Shown piece by piece: positions 16,404-25,516 of a stretch of 64,000 bases of DNA. This DNA is from JACVRN01 sp036403815. GTDB lineage: Bacteria; Acidobacteriota; Blastocatellia; Pyrinomonadales; Pyrinomonadaceae. The notes beneath the pieces are model-generated. The model did not search any database. It saw only the letters and a program-made list of their open reading frames with translations, and was not told the origin of the DNA. How positions within the stretch are numbered: the stretch's first letter is position 1; each line of letters starts with the position of its first letter. The position numbers and the translations under genes are program-made. The stretch lies in assembly GCA_036403815.1 (NCBI GenBank), contig DASWQH010000009.1, forward strand, positions 4,111 to 68,110, in the 5' to 3' direction.

Positions 16404-17621
16404 GTGAGAAAACAAGTTGCTTGTCTAATCGTCTTGTTTGTCATGATATTCAGCGAGCTTTCGGAAGCAAGTCACGCCCGTGGCAAAGAGCCTGCTGCGC
16501 GAAGCCAGGCGGCAACGGCTCTTGATCCTGAGCTGACTAATTATCAATATCCTTTTCCTGTTAAGTTCTTCGAGGCAAACACACAGGGGAGAAAGCTGCA
16601 AGTAGATAGCTACATCAGGGAGCAGATGGCTAAACTACACATACCCGGAGCGGGGGTGGCAGTGATTATCAACGGCAAAGTTGAGTTAATGAAGGGGTAT
16701 GGTTTAGCGAACGTTGAGCGGAATGTACCCGTTACGTCGAACACCATGTTCCAGATCGCTTCGACTACTAAACCGTTTACAGCTATGGCAATCATGATGC
16801 TTGCTGAAGACGGTAAGCTTTCGTTAGACGAAAGAGCAGCGAAATACCTTCCGTGGCTCCCGGCCATTTATAGTGATGTCACGTTGCGCCAGCTATTAAC
16901 CCACACTTCGGGTGTGAACAGAGACGTGCGAACCGGGAACGTGGATAATTTTACTTTGGATGAGTTTAAGAAAAGGCTTGCCTTAGCACCGGCATCCTTC
17001 AAGCCGGGCGAAAGATGGGAATACGCCAACACCGGCTATATCTTGCTTGGGGCAATAATCGAGGTGATAAGCGGTGAGTCGTATGGCGATTTTCTAACCC
17101 GACGCATCTTCAAGCCGCTCGGCATGAATAACACCAGATACAACGAGACGCCCGGTGGCTCTACGACGCGCGCCGTAGGCTATGACTGGCTGGACGGTGC
17201 TTTCCGTCAGAGTCCCTATTTCGCTGGCGGTTATTCCGCGGGTGCCTTGGTTTCGAGCGTGGCTGACATGGCAAAGTGGGAGCGAGCACTCAACGCTGGG
17301 AAACTGCTCAAGCAATCAAGCTTTGAGCAGATATGGTCACCTGTCAAACTGGCGAACGGGCAGCCGCGAAGTTTTGAGTTTCGCGGGGAGCAAGCGGGCT
17401 ACGGCTTCGGCTGGTTTCTGACGAGCTACAAAGGTCATAAGTTATTCACGCATGGCGGCGTTCTTTCCGGGTTTTCAGCCACCATCAATCGCTTCGTTGA
17501 AGATAAGGTCACGATCATCGTGCTTACTAACAGTAAATCCGGAGCAGACCGGATTGGGTATGCGGATGTCTTGGCAAACGGCATAGCTTCACTTTACTTT
17601 TCTGCTTCATCAGCAAGTTAA
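16404..17621 (+). CDS. Beta-lactamase-fold serine hydrolase (class C / PBP4*-like)
   Basis: A 405-residue exported enzyme. Three active-site motifs are present: SxxK in FQIASTTKPF (Ser120, Lys123), YxN in WEYANTGYILL (Tyr207, Asn209) and HGG in FTHGGVLSGFS (His350). I chose the GTG at 16404 because ggggaggagagaa sits ideally before it and the product starts with a clean signal peptide (RKQVACLIVLFVMIFSEL). The ATG at 16389 lies inside that ribosome-binding site. Homologues are D-Ala peptidases or esterases, and true beta-lactamase activity is not implied. Confidence 0.88.
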   Translation: MRKQVACLIVLFVMIFSELSEASHARGKEPAARSQAATALDPELTNYQYPFPVKFFEANTQGRKLQVDSYIREQMAKLHIPGAGVAVIINGKVELMKGYGLANVERNVPVTSNTMFQIASTTKPFTAMAIMMLAEDGKLSLDERAAKYLPWLPAIYSDVTLRQLLTHTSGVNRDVRTGNVDNFTLDEFKKRLALAPASFKPGERWEYANTGYILLGAIIEVISGESYGDFLTRRIFKPLGMNNTRYNETPGGSTTRAVGYDWLDGAFRQSPYFAGGYSAGALVSSVADMAKWERALNAGKLLKQSSFEQIWSPVKLANGQPRSFEFRGEQAGYGFGWFLTSYKGHKLFTHGGVLSGFSATINRFVEDKVTIIVLTNSKSGADRIGYADVLANGIASLYFSASSAS

Positions 17622-17655
17622 GGATAAAGAATAATACGAGAGTTGATATACCGAT

Positions 17656-18338
17656 TTACGGTAACAATTCTTTAGGGATGGGATTGTTGGGACGTTCGCT
17701 ATCCCAGCTAACCGAGGCGATCCACCAGCGGCTTCCATCGTAAAATAGCTCCAGGCTATTGACGCCTCGATCAACGATTGCCCCATCTGCCTTCAATCTT
17801 GACTCATAAGTGCTGAAGACGTGCGTGATGTTACCGAACGTCTTTGTCACACGCTTAATCTCACGCTCAAAGAAGCCGCCGCGCACAAAGAATTCATTCA
17901 CCTGATCGACATACGTCTGATGATCCATTACGTTCGCAATAACCTTTCCGTCCCGCACCTCGATTGAGACGAAGCGCACGCCCGGAATGTAGAGCGTACG
18001 GGCTTTGCACAAAAAGTCGGGTGAGACCACAATGAATAGCGGCTGGGAAATCTTCAACTACTTTATCTCGCGCCGTTTTTGACTTTTTGTGCAAAGCCGA
18101 GCGTACGATCCCGCCCCCATTGTCGAGGCTGTCCGGCAGTCCCGGAGATGGTCTCGTAAAACGCCTTCATAATGCCGTCTAGCGTTGAGACATCTTCAGG
18201 GCGAGGCGCAACAGTCGGGACTGCTACAGGTTTAAGCTTAGCTGTTTCCGAAGGCTTCTGCGCGAGGGCATCGGAAAACAATAGCAGGGTTAGCGTGACC
18301 AGAATAGCAAGCCTGTATTGCAAGAGAGTTGAGCGCAC
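17656..18338 (-). pseudogene. Exported NTF2-like protein gene split by a 98-bp MITE
   Basis: Two minus-strand pieces belong to one gene. The 5' piece (18338 down to 18099) encodes a signal peptide (LAILVTLTLLLFSDALA) and MKAFYETISGTAGQPRQWG. The 3' piece (from 17991 down) encodes YIPGVRFVSIEVRDGK to the stop at 17656. Between them lies a 98-bp element with 18-bp perfect ends and a 9-bp direct repeat. Removing 107 bp (element plus one repeat) restores one 191-residue frame that reads GRDRTLYIPGVRF across the join. The intact protein looks like a secreted SnoaL/NTF2-fold protein (FFVRGGFFEREIKRVTKTFG, then SRWWIASVSWDSE). As it stands the gene is broken. Confidence 0.88.
18001..18098. mobile_element. 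MITE, 98 bp, with perfect 18-bp inverted ends and 9-bp target duplication
   Basis: The left end ggctttgcacaaaaagtc (18001-18018) and right end gactttttgtgcaaagcc (18081-18098) are exact inverted repeats. GAGCGTACG is duplicated directly outside both ends (17992-18000 and 18099-18107). No coding capacity is present, so it would need a transposase in trans. A 9-bp duplication is typical of IS4-like and some IS1-like enzymes. No second copy of the ends was seen in this window. Confidence 0.9.
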
Positions 18339-18555
18339 GGGTTATTCCTTTGTAGTGTGGATGTGTATAACTATTAGACCTACGACGGAAGCTTCTGAAA
18401 CGGATTCAGGTGATGTTTCACTTCAACGCTGCCCGTACATCCGAGAAAGCCGCAGGAGAAAAGAGTGTATGATTGTCTTGTTATAATCATAGGCCAGTAG
18501 TCGTACGTGCGCTTGAACTGAAAGTTGCGTCCGGGTAAAAATACATTATTGTCGC

Positions 18556-19701
18556 ATGAGGTCTTCTCTTAATCTACTTCTGATTTTGAACCTTCTGGGA
18601 GCAACGCAGGCTCTCCTGTTGGCCTGTGCGCTTTTTAGTACAAAGCGAGGTAATAGAACCACCAATCGCCTGCTGGCAGTCTTCGCGGCGGTAATAGCCA
18701 TCAGTATCGGCGGCGTGAGTTTGAGCAAAACTCCGTACATTCTATCGTTGCCTCATCTGAGGTTGATTCATCAGCCATTCTATTTTCTGGGCGCTCCGTT
18801 GCTTTTTCTATATATCAGGGCGCTGATCTTAAGAAAACCGGCATTTGAAAAGAAAGACCTGCTGCACTTCATCCCGTTTGGTCTCTGCATCATCTACCTG
18901 ATGCCTTTTTATCTTCAAAGTGGGGCAAACAAAACAATCTCAGTCCGGCTTTATAACAGTGCGCAGTGGTATCGCATCAGGTCGGCGCTGTTGCTTCTTC
19001 AATTTCTCATCTACCTCATCCTGATAATCGTGATGCTGGTCAGATATTCGCATAAAGAGAAGAGGCGAGACGCTGTAGACGCTGTAACCGAAAAGACGAT
19101 CCTTTTTCAGACAAGGTTTCTGCTCGTAACATTTCTGGCTCTCTGGGCGATAGGAGTTCTACACTACATAGCCAGCCTGCTCTCGACCACTTATTTTAAT
19201 ACCCCCGAAACGGACTTGATCATCCCTTTAGGCATCACGGCATTTGTTTATGCGCTGGCCTATCTTGGCCTCAGAAAGCCTGAAGGTCTGACGGTGGTGG
19301 GCGACCAACAGCCCGCGCGCAGGTATGAAACTTCAAGTCTGACGCCGGAAAGGTCTGAGAGATACATACAGAAATTGCTTCACTGCATGGAAACGGAGAA
19401 GCCGTTCGTGGATGGCGAGCTGACTCTGCAAAAGCTGGCGAAGAAGTTATCAATCTCGCCGCAGCATCTTTCACAGATTATCAATGAAAGACTGAATCAA
19501 AACTTCGTTGACTTCATCAATACTTACCGTGTGGAAGAAGCCAAGAAAAGATTGGTCGCTCCGGCAAAGAAACATTACACCATCCTGGCTATTGCCGAGG
19601 AGGTAGGCTTCAACTCGAAATCTTCCTTCAATCTTGTTTTTAAAAAGCACACCAGTATGACTCCCTCCGAATTCCGCAAGGCCGCTCAAGGCAAGCAATG
19701 A
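18556..19701 (+). CDS. AraC-family regulator with a membrane-embedded N-terminus
   Basis: A 381-residue protein. The first 240 residues contain about seven hydrophobic segments (for example LLLILNLLGATQALLLACAL, FLGAPLLFLYIRALIL and LLLLQFLIYLILIIVMLV). The last 110 residues are an AraC double helix-turn-helix: LTLQKLAKKLSISPQHLSQI and ILAIAEEVGFNSKSSFNLVF. This layout is a one-component sensor that binds DNA from the membrane. The target and signal are unknown. The nearest candidate target is the metalloprotease gene downstream. Confidence 0.88.
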   Translation: MRSSLNLLLILNLLGATQALLLACALFSTKRGNRTTNRLLAVFAAVIAISIGGVSLSKTPYILSLPHLRLIHQPFYFLGAPLLFLYIRALILRKPAFEKKDLLHFIPFGLCIIYLMPFYLQSGANKTISVRLYNSAQWYRIRSALLLLQFLIYLILIIVMLVRYSHKEKRRDAVDAVTEKTILFQTRFLLVTFLALWAIGVLHYIASLLSTTYFNTPETDLIIPLGITAFVYALAYLGLRKPEGLTVVGDQQPARRYETSSLTPERSERYIQKLLHCMETEKPFVDGELTLQKLAKKLSISPQHLSQIINERLNQNFVDFINTYRVEEAKKRLVAPAKKHYTILAIAEEVGFNSKSSFNLVFKKHTSMTPSEFRKAAQGKQ

Positions 19702-19770
19702 TCTGCTGATAGTCCCCGTAGAGCTTCCACTACCTGACGGCGGTCGCTCTTCCTGTAACTGCCCTAATAA

Positions 19771-19988
19771 CGTGAGGCGCGACGTAAGAGAATAAAGCTC
19801 CGTAGGAGCCGGATGTTTATAGCTTAAAGTTTTCAAAAAGAACCTGGCTCCGCGAGGTGCGATATGTTAATTAAGGCAGAACATATAACTCCTACGGAGC
19901 TAGGTTTATATGTCATCTGGAGACTATAAACATACAGCTCCTACGGAGCTAAAAACATTCTGCTTATTCTTATATCGCGCCTCACGTT
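19771..19988. repeat. REP-like repeat cluster upstream of the metalloprotease gene
   Basis: The unit is GCTCCTACGGAGC (a small hairpin), a spacer of about 14-25 bp, then TCGCGCCTCACG. One inverted copy lies at 19771-19809 and one direct copy at 19937-19988. A lone hairpin copy is at 19889-19900. A second motif, ggctccgcgaggtgcgat, is at 19847-19864 and recurs inverted at 23784-23801. The rest of the stretch from 19702 to 20256 shows no gene. Confidence 0.7.
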
Positions 19989-20256
19989 CTAATAGATTCC
20001 AACAACGCTTTAGCCCTCTGGTCGTACCAATTTCAACGCGCACCGGCTCAGCGCCCATCAAAGAAACTCATCTAAAAGTCAGAAAATCCGTATCCGTACG
20101 TCCCGATTTACGTTTTAGGACGACTTTCAGAAGGGAAAAGTCTATACCTTGACCCATCTCCCCGGTAGTGTCCCTTGAGAAGACAAGTGCGACGCTTTCA
20201 TCCGGTTGACCTTCGAGCATACTTCAAATCCTGAGCCGTATATTATGAAGGAAACG

Positions 20257-23200
20257 ATGAAAATAAAGCCCTCCTTTTCCATGCTGTGCGCCGTATGCAG
20301 GAGTTCTATAAGCTCTCACCTGCCTTTTACATTTCTGTGTGTCGTCTTGATTGGAGCAATCGTCAGCTTCCTGCCTGATAGAAGCCTGCCGGTCAGTTCC
20401 GCGCGAGAAGTACAAAGAGGCTCTGAAAAGCAGGTGGAATCAAACCCAGAGCGCCCATTGTCTCTGGCTGAAGAAGGAGCCGGAAGTCCTTTTATGGCAA
20501 CTCTCCCGCTTTTATCTGCACCCGGTAGTTTCTTAACCAAACCCGTCGCATCAAAAGACGGTCTCTGGCAAAGGATTGATGACGGTGCGGCAATAAGGGG
20601 TGATGGCGAAGATGAAAAAAGGGGTGCGAAGTCATACAGTAGATTAAGCCTTAATCGAGCCGCGCAGGCAGAGCTGCTGCGTCTTGCTCCTATGGAGTTC
20701 ACAAGAGCGGCGAAGGAAATTCAGGTCGTCATCACTTTACCCATGCCCGATGGAACCTTCACAAGATTCCGCGTGGAGGAATCGCCCGTGATGGCTCCAG
20801 GGCTGGCCGCACGCTTCCCACAGATTAAGACCTACAAGGGTAAGGGCATTGATGACCCGACCGCCACGGCACGCTTCGACTCGACCCCGGCAGGGTTTCA
20901 CGCCATAGTGCTTTCAGCTCATGGCACATTCATTATAGCTCCGGCGTCACAGGACAATCCGAACATATATCTAAGCTACGACAGGAGCAACGTGCAGGCG
21001 GATAACGACTCTTTAATGTGCTCTGTCCCGGATGCCGAGCAAACCTCTGCGAACATCAAAGACAAGCAACTTCGGCTCACAGTCCCTACAAGCGAGGCTG
21101 ACTCCGTTGGCGGAACACTTCGTACTTACAGACTGGCGGTGGCGGCGACTGCCGAATACACGCAGGTCTACGGCGGTGGAACCGTCGGCGGTGCGCTGGC
21201 TGCGGTGACGACTACCATAAATCTTGTCAACGCAATTTATGAGCGAGACGTTGCAATCCGCCTGATTCTGATTGCCAGTGAGACCAACATTATTTTTACG
21301 GATGCCGCGACGGACGGTTATACAAGCGACGACGCCGACACAATGTTCAATCAGAATCAGGCGGTGCTCGATTCAAGGATTGGCGCTGGTAATTATGATA
21401 TAGGACATGTCTTTGACGGGCATACTACCGTCTCATCAGGTCGTTTTTTCTTTCAGGGAAGAGGGCAGGTGGGAAGCGTCTGCGTAGATGGCTTAAAGGG
21501 GAAAGGTGTGTCAGTCTTTCGCTCTCTTGAGCCATCTGCTGTTAGCGCCGTGTATGTAGTCGCACATGAAATGGGTCACCAGTTCGGCGCAAGCCATTCC
21601 TTTAACGGGACGACAACCTCAGACTGTTTGAACGGGCGAGTCGCCTCCAGCGCATTTGAGCCTGGAACCGGCTCGACAATCATGGCTTACAGGGGGAGCA
21701 GCGGAACCAACTACCCTTACTTCAATCTTTGCGGAGCAGAGGATTTACATTCAACCGATCTGTATTTCCATATAGCGAGCATTTCACAGATTATTAATTA
21801 CACGACTACTGGTAACGGAGCGAGTGGTGCCGTTCAAATAGCTACGGGCAACAATGCGCCGACGGTTGATGCCGGGGCTGACTATACTATTCCACGCAGT
21901 ACGCCTTTCACGCTCAACGCGACCGGCAGCGACCCGGACGGCGATGCGCTCACCTACTGCTGGGAGGAATTGGACTTGGGCGCGCCCTCTCCGCCCAGCA
22001 CAGATGATGGCAACCGTCCTATCTTTCGCTCTTTTGCCCCGAATGCCTCCTCCGCGCGGACATTTCCACAGTTGTCGGATATTTTATCCAACAGTTCGAC
22101 GCTTGGTGAATCACTTCCCCTTAAGACTCGCACGATGAACTTCCGTGTCACGCTCCGTGATAATCATCCAGGTGGGGGCGGTGGCAGCACTGACGCCATG
22201 CTTGTCAACGTCGTCTCCGGCAGCGGCCCTTTTGTTGTCACGCAGCCCTTTTCTTCAACCAGTTGGTCAGCCGGTTCAAGTCAGCTCGTGACGTGGAACG
22301 TAGCTAATACCTCAAACGCGCCGGTCAGTTGCGTAAATGTACGTATCCTGCTCTCGGTTGACGGCGGCTTGAGCTTTCCCATCGTTCTCAACACGAGCAC
22401 TCCCAACGATGGTGAAGAGATAATCACGGTGCCTGGCTCCCAGACTTCCACGGCGCGAATTAAAGTAGAAGCTGTCGGAAATATCTTCTTTGATATATCG
22501 GATGCCAACTTCAATATCGCTGGTGGAACATCCCCCACACCGACTCCGACTCCGACGCCCACACCGACGCCGACGCCAGTAAACCCTGGTGGGGCTATAG
22601 TATTTACCTTCACTTCGTCGGCCTATTCAGTTAACGAGAATGATCCGGCGGGAGTAGCGAGAATCATAGTGCATCGCGGAGGCGACAACGCGCCTGCGGT
22701 CTCAGTGGACTATGCTACGAGCGACCAAGCAGGCATGACACCATGCCAGACAAACGGCGGCACGAGCGCCTCTGAGCGCTGCGACTACGCCACGGCTGCC
22801 GGAACTCTTCGGTTTGCCGCAGGAGAGTCAGACAGGGAAATCCAGATTCCCATCATCAACGATGCTTACGTAGAGCAGGCTGAGACCTTCACTGTCACTT
22901 TACGAAATGCGCAGGGAGGAAGTCTGGACACTACTATCACAGCCAGTGTTGCCATCCAGAGTGATGACACACAGACAGCCACAACTAATCCTATAGACAA
23001 CCAGACCACTTTTATCAAAGAGCAGTACATAGATTTCCTCGGACGTATGGCCGAAGATGCAGGGCTTCTGTTCTGGACAACTAGAATGAACAATTGTCCT
23101 GCCGGTGATATGTGCGATAGAACAGATACCTCGCAGCGATTCTTCCAGAGTGATGAATTTCAAGAAAGAGGCTTCTACGTCTATCGCCTCTATGATGCCG

Positions 23201-23739
23201 TGATGGGAAGATTGCCCAAGTATGCAGAGTTCGTCCTTGACGTTGCACGCTTGAACGGCTCGCAGACTCCCGCCGAGCAGAGACTCGGCAAAGATATTTA
23301 TCTGCTGGATTTCATGAACAAGGCTGAGTTCAGGAATCTGTACGGCCAGTATTTATCTGCCGACCTCAAGACAGCTACGGATGCCGCAGGATTCGTCAAT
23401 GCGCTGTGTGCTAAAGCGGGGATTACACCTGCAAGCAAGCAGACATTGATAAATAACCTGCAAACCGGGGCTAAAGACCCCGCGCACACATTGGAGGATT
23501 TCATACTGACTGCGGAGATGAGCAGTGTCGGGACTCTGTACTATGACCGTGGGTTCATCACCATGCAATACTTCGGATACTTGAGAAGAGACCCGGACGC
23601 TGGTGGCTTCACTTTCTGGGTCGGGCAATTGATTGGACAAGGTGCGCCGCACAAACAGGATTACCGCTTTATGGTCGGAGGGTTCCTGCAATCCGATGAG
23701 TATAGATTCAGATTTGCTTTGATCTCGTCCTCGCCTTGA
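20257..23739 (+). CDS. Secreted M12B-type metalloprotease with Calx-beta and DUF4214 domains
   Basis: A 1160-residue secreted protease. An N-terminal hydrophobic segment (LPFTFLCVVLIGAIVSFL) acts as a signal sequence. A propeptide-like region follows (AAKEIQVVITLPMPDG). The reprolysin catalytic core has the zinc motif VAHEMGHQFGASHSF (His437, Glu438, His441, His447). A PKD/cadherin-like region at about 531-640 has TVDAGADYTIPRSTPFTLNA. A (PT)n linker lies near 760-780, a Calx-beta domain at 780-885 and a DUF4214 module from about 920 to the end. The ATG at 20257 follows aaggaaacg closely. An ATG at 20245 and a TTG at 20206 are less likely. REP-like clusters flank the gene on both sides. Confidence 0.88.
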   Translation: MKIKPSFSMLCAVCRSSISSHLPFTFLCVVLIGAIVSFLPDRSLPVSSAREVQRGSEKQVESNPERPLSLAEEGAGSPFMATLPLLSAPGSFLTKPVASKDGLWQRIDDGAAIRGDGEDEKRGAKSYSRLSLNRAAQAELLRLAPMEFTRAAKEIQVVITLPMPDGTFTRFRVEESPVMAPGLAARFPQIKTYKGKGIDDPTATARFDSTPAGFHAIVLSAHGTFIIAPASQDNPNIYLSYDRSNVQADNDSLMCSVPDAEQTSANIKDKQLRLTVPTSEADSVGGTLRTYRLAVAATAEYTQVYGGGTVGGALAAVTTTINLVNAIYERDVAIRLILIASETNIIFTDAATDGYTSDDADTMFNQNQAVLDSRIGAGNYDIGHVFDGHTTVSSGRFFFQGRGQVGSVCVDGLKGKGVSVFRSLEPSAVSAVYVVAHEMGHQFGASHSFNGTTTSDCLNGRVASSAFEPGTGSTIMAYRGSSGTNYPYFNLCGAEDLHSTDLYFHIASISQIINYTTTGNGASGAVQIATGNNAPTVDAGADYTIPRSTPFTLNATGSDPDGDALTYCWEELDLGAPSPPSTDDGNRPIFRSFAPNASSARTFPQLSDILSNSSTLGESLPLKTRTMNFRVTLRDNHPGGGGGSTDAMLVNVVSGSGPFVVTQPFSSTSWSAGSSQLVTWNVANTSNAPVSCVNVRILLSVDGGLSFPIVLNTSTPNDGEEIITVPGSQTSTARIKVEAVGNIFFDISDANFNIAGGTSPTPTPTPTPTPTPTPVNPGGAIVFTFTSSAYSVNENDPAGVARIIVHRGGDNAPAVSVDYATSDQAGMTPCQTNGGTSASERCDYATAAGTLRFAAGESDREIQIPIINDAYVEQAETFTVTLRNAQGGSLDTTITASVAIQSDDTQTATTNPIDNQTTFIKEQYIDFLGRMAEDAGLLFWTTRMNNCPAGDMCDRTDTSQRFFQSDEFQERGFYVYRLYDAVMGRLPKYAEFVLDVARLNGSQTPAEQRLGKDIYLLDFMNKAEFRNLYGQYLSADLKTATDAAGFVNALCAKAGITPASKQTLINNLQTGAKDPAHTLEDFILTAEMSSVGTLYYDRGFITMQYFGYLRRDPDAGGFTFWVGQLIGQGAPHKQDYRFMVGGFLQSDEYRFRFALISSSP

Positions 23740-23783
23740 ATTCGAGTTTGTGACTCAAACGAGCATTTGTGGCCTCTATTACA

Positions 23784-23877
23784 TGTCGCACCTCGCGGAG
23801 CTTCGGACTTGGTTGATAGAACTATAAATATACGGCTCCTACGGAGCTTCCCTTGTTTTATGTCGCGCCTCACGTTG
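23784..23877. repeat. REP-like repeat cluster downstream of the metalloprotease gene
   Basis: It contains gtcgcacctcgcggagc (23785-23801), the inverse of the motif at 19848-19864. A full unit GCTCCTACGGAGC-spacer-TCGCGCCTCACG at 23835-23874 matches the unit at 19937-19988. The two clusters therefore bracket the protease gene. Confidence 0.7.
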
Positions 23878-23939
23878 TCTACCTATTTCAATAATCATCC
23901 CGCCATCAACGCCGGTTCAGGGACTTGTATCAAGCCCTG

Positions 23940-24452
23940 TCAGACGCCGGGATTCATAGTGATCAGCCCCCGCCAGATGAATTTCTCTATCTGTCGTCGA
24001 TGCCGCAGAATATGCACAATGGCGTGCTCCAACAATCCCTCCACGTCGTATACAGCTCCCCAACGGCTCTTGATGACTGTACCCGAAATCTCTTCGTCGC
24101 TCATCTCCCACCTGCCCTCTAATGTCTGGGCGGTGTAGCGCAGCGCCCCATCAAGTTGCTCCAACGATTCCCTGTGTGAGAGAAGTTTGTTCTGAGGGCG
24201 TGTTGATTCAATAGAAAATTGCTCCCTAATGTAATCGGCATAACCGTATCCGGCTCTGACCACATGGGACATGATGGTTTGTGCCGAACGGCAGTCATCA
24301 TCCTTCGTCTGTGCGTCAACGACCCGCACGAAATCATCTTGGGGGATTCGCTCGACCAAGCGCCTGAGTTCCGACGCCGCGCGCTCATATTCATCCATTA
24401 ACGCTCCGATAGCGCCATTCCGGTATGTCTTTTCCATATTTTGCGTTTCCAT
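23940..24452 (-). CDS. DinB-family four-helix protein
   Basis: A protein of about 170 residues of the DinB/YfiT superfamily. It has a first helix IGALMDEYERAASELRRLVE, then CRSAQTIMSHVVRAGYGYAD with a metal-binding histidine, and a C-terminal EHAIVHILRHRRQIEKFIW with the second histidine set. Members are metal-dependent thiol transferases or stress proteins of unknown substrate. The start is an ATG at 24452 or a TTG at 24458. Both lie at the edge of a truncated attC-like sequence, which may have supplied the leader. No promoter was recognised. Confidence 0.85.
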   Translation of the reverse strand: METQNMEKTYRNGAIGALMDEYERAASELRRLVERIPQDDFVRVVDAQTKDDDCRSAQTIMSHVVRAGYGYADYIREQFSIESTRPQNKLLSHRESLEQLDGALRYTAQTLEGRWEMSDEEISGTVIKSRWGAVYDVEGLLEHAIVHILRHRRQIEKFIWRGLITMNPGV

Positions 24453-24454
24453 AT

Positions 24455-24524
24455 TCAATCAAGCCTTCAAGTCCGGCGGATGAAAGACGCGCTATTCGCG
24501 CTCCGGTCCGACGATTTGTTGGGC
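24455..24524 (-). repeat. Truncated attC-like site at the end of the cassette array
   Basis: On the minus strand it begins with GCCCAAC (24524-24518), 7 bp after the stop codon of the phosphodiester-glycosidase gene. It shares the inner run TTGAAGGCTTG with the intact site at 25315-25416. The second half with its GTTRRRY core is missing where the DinB gene begins. I read this as the array's broken outer end. Confidence 0.55.
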
Positions 24525-24531
24525 GATGCTT

Positions 24532-25302
24532 TCACTGGACAACTCCAATAATCGGCCCCAAGTCCGCTCTGGAGTCATTCCGCCGCAGTTTGACGGAATA
24601 CAGGCTTGAGACGACGCCATCCAGATACAGAGCGTCCTGGCATTGCAGTTCGTCGCGGAAGAAGATGGCGAACTCGTAGAAATTGATTGGTTGCTCGCTG
24701 ATCACGAACACGATGGTGTTCTTCGAAATGCCGACTCCATTGCGTATGAGCCGGGACGTCGACGTAGCATCGAACGCTGGATTAACAACACCGTTTCGGA
24801 GGAGCAAGGGACCCGATTGCGTTGCCAGGCGCACGCCGGGAGCAAGAGCAGGATACTCCGTCGTCTCTACAATCCGAGGGCCGGACGCGGAAACGAAGAA
24901 CACGCCATTGGGCTTCAGAAAGAAGTTGCCCGTGCCGTCGGCAACATTGAGCGGAGAAATCTCCCGACCGTCCTCCACTAAGAGGCCCACCGGCGAGAAA
25001 TCGGGGTGGTACATCCCGGCGTTCATGGCAAAGCGGAGCTGTTGGTTCCGGCCTGCGAGCCAAGCTGCAAGGTGGTCGAAGCGATTGAATGTGCGTCCCT
25101 TTTCGTCTCGCAGGAAAAGTTCAAGCCGGTTGGTTCGCACATCTACGCGAACCGTCGTGAATCGTGCGGACGTGGCGACCGCCGGTTCCGATCCAGCATC
25201 GACTGCACCGGGGGGCGGCGTCCCGCTACTCTTGCGAGTGCATCCGCCGAACGCGATGCAAGCCACGAAGAGCACGAAGATGATTCTCGGTACAAGGTTC
25301 AT
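24532..25302 (-). CDS. Phosphodiester glycosidase-like lipoprotein (NAGPA / DUF2233 family)
   Basis: A 256-residue protein. I start it at 25302 because this gives a lipoprotein signal (NLVPRIIFVLFVACIAFGGC) with the lipobox AFGGC. The core has RFAMNAGMYHPDFSPVGLLV, then GNFFLKPNGVFFV, TQSGPLLLRNGVVN and QDALYLDGVVSSLY, the succession of conserved stretches of the NAGPA/DUF2233 family. Known members remove terminal sugars from phosphodiester-linked glycans or glycopeptides. The stop lies 7 bp before an attC core and the start 13 bp after another, the tight spacing of an integron cassette. Confidence 0.85.
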   Translation of the reverse strand: MNLVPRIIFVLFVACIAFGGCTRKSSGTPPPGAVDAGSEPAVATSARFTTVRVDVRTNRLELFLRDEKGRTFNRFDHLAAWLAGRNQQLRFAMNAGMYHPDFSPVGLLVEDGREISPLNVADGTGNFFLKPNGVFFVSASGPRIVETTEYPALAPGVRLATQSGPLLLRNGVVNPAFDATSTSRLIRNGVGISKNTIVFVISEQPINFYEFAIFFRDELQCQDALYLDGVVSSLYSVKLRRNDSRADLGPIIGVVQ

Positions 25303-25314
25303 TCTTTCAGAGTC

Positions 25315-25416
25315 GCCCAACGCCCGAATTAACCGGGCGGGAAGCATCTAACCAAGCCTTCAATCTTGCGAATGAAATCCAAGCTGATTCCGCTCGGGTT
25401 GAATGAGTTGTTGGGC
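25315..25416 (-). repeat. attC: attC site (102 bp) between two gene cassettes
   Basis: Outer cores GTTGGGC/GCCCAAC lie at 25410-25416 and 25315-25321. On the minus strand it reads GCCCAAC-AACTCATTCAACCCGAG ... CCCGGTTAATTCGGGC-GTTGGGC. ATTCAACC and GGTTAAT pair as the inner L'' and L' boxes. The pattern matches that of the class 1 aadA attC site (GCCTAAC-AATTCGTTCAAGCC ... GGCTTAACTCAAGC-GTTAGAT). Orientation agrees with the minus-strand genes on both sides. The length is within the known attC range. Confidence 0.8.
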
Positions 25417-25516
25417 CGCCCTTTCTACATGAATATTCGCCCAGCGTGCTGTCTTTGCTCGGCTACATTCAACTCGACTCATTTTGTATGCCATGCGGCC
25501 AAACGCGCCTTTGAAA

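Noticed and set aside
16404..17621. True class C beta-lactamase
   Set aside because: The SxxK, YxN and HGG motifs are shared with esterases and D-Ala peptidases, and the sequence does not distinguish them.
17656..18338. Two separate small genes
   Set aside because: The MITE and target duplication explain the split, and removing them restores one frame.
22538..22585. Tandem repeat as a mobile or CRISPR-like array
   Set aside because: It encodes the Pro-Thr linker of the metalloprotease, a common low-complexity spacer.
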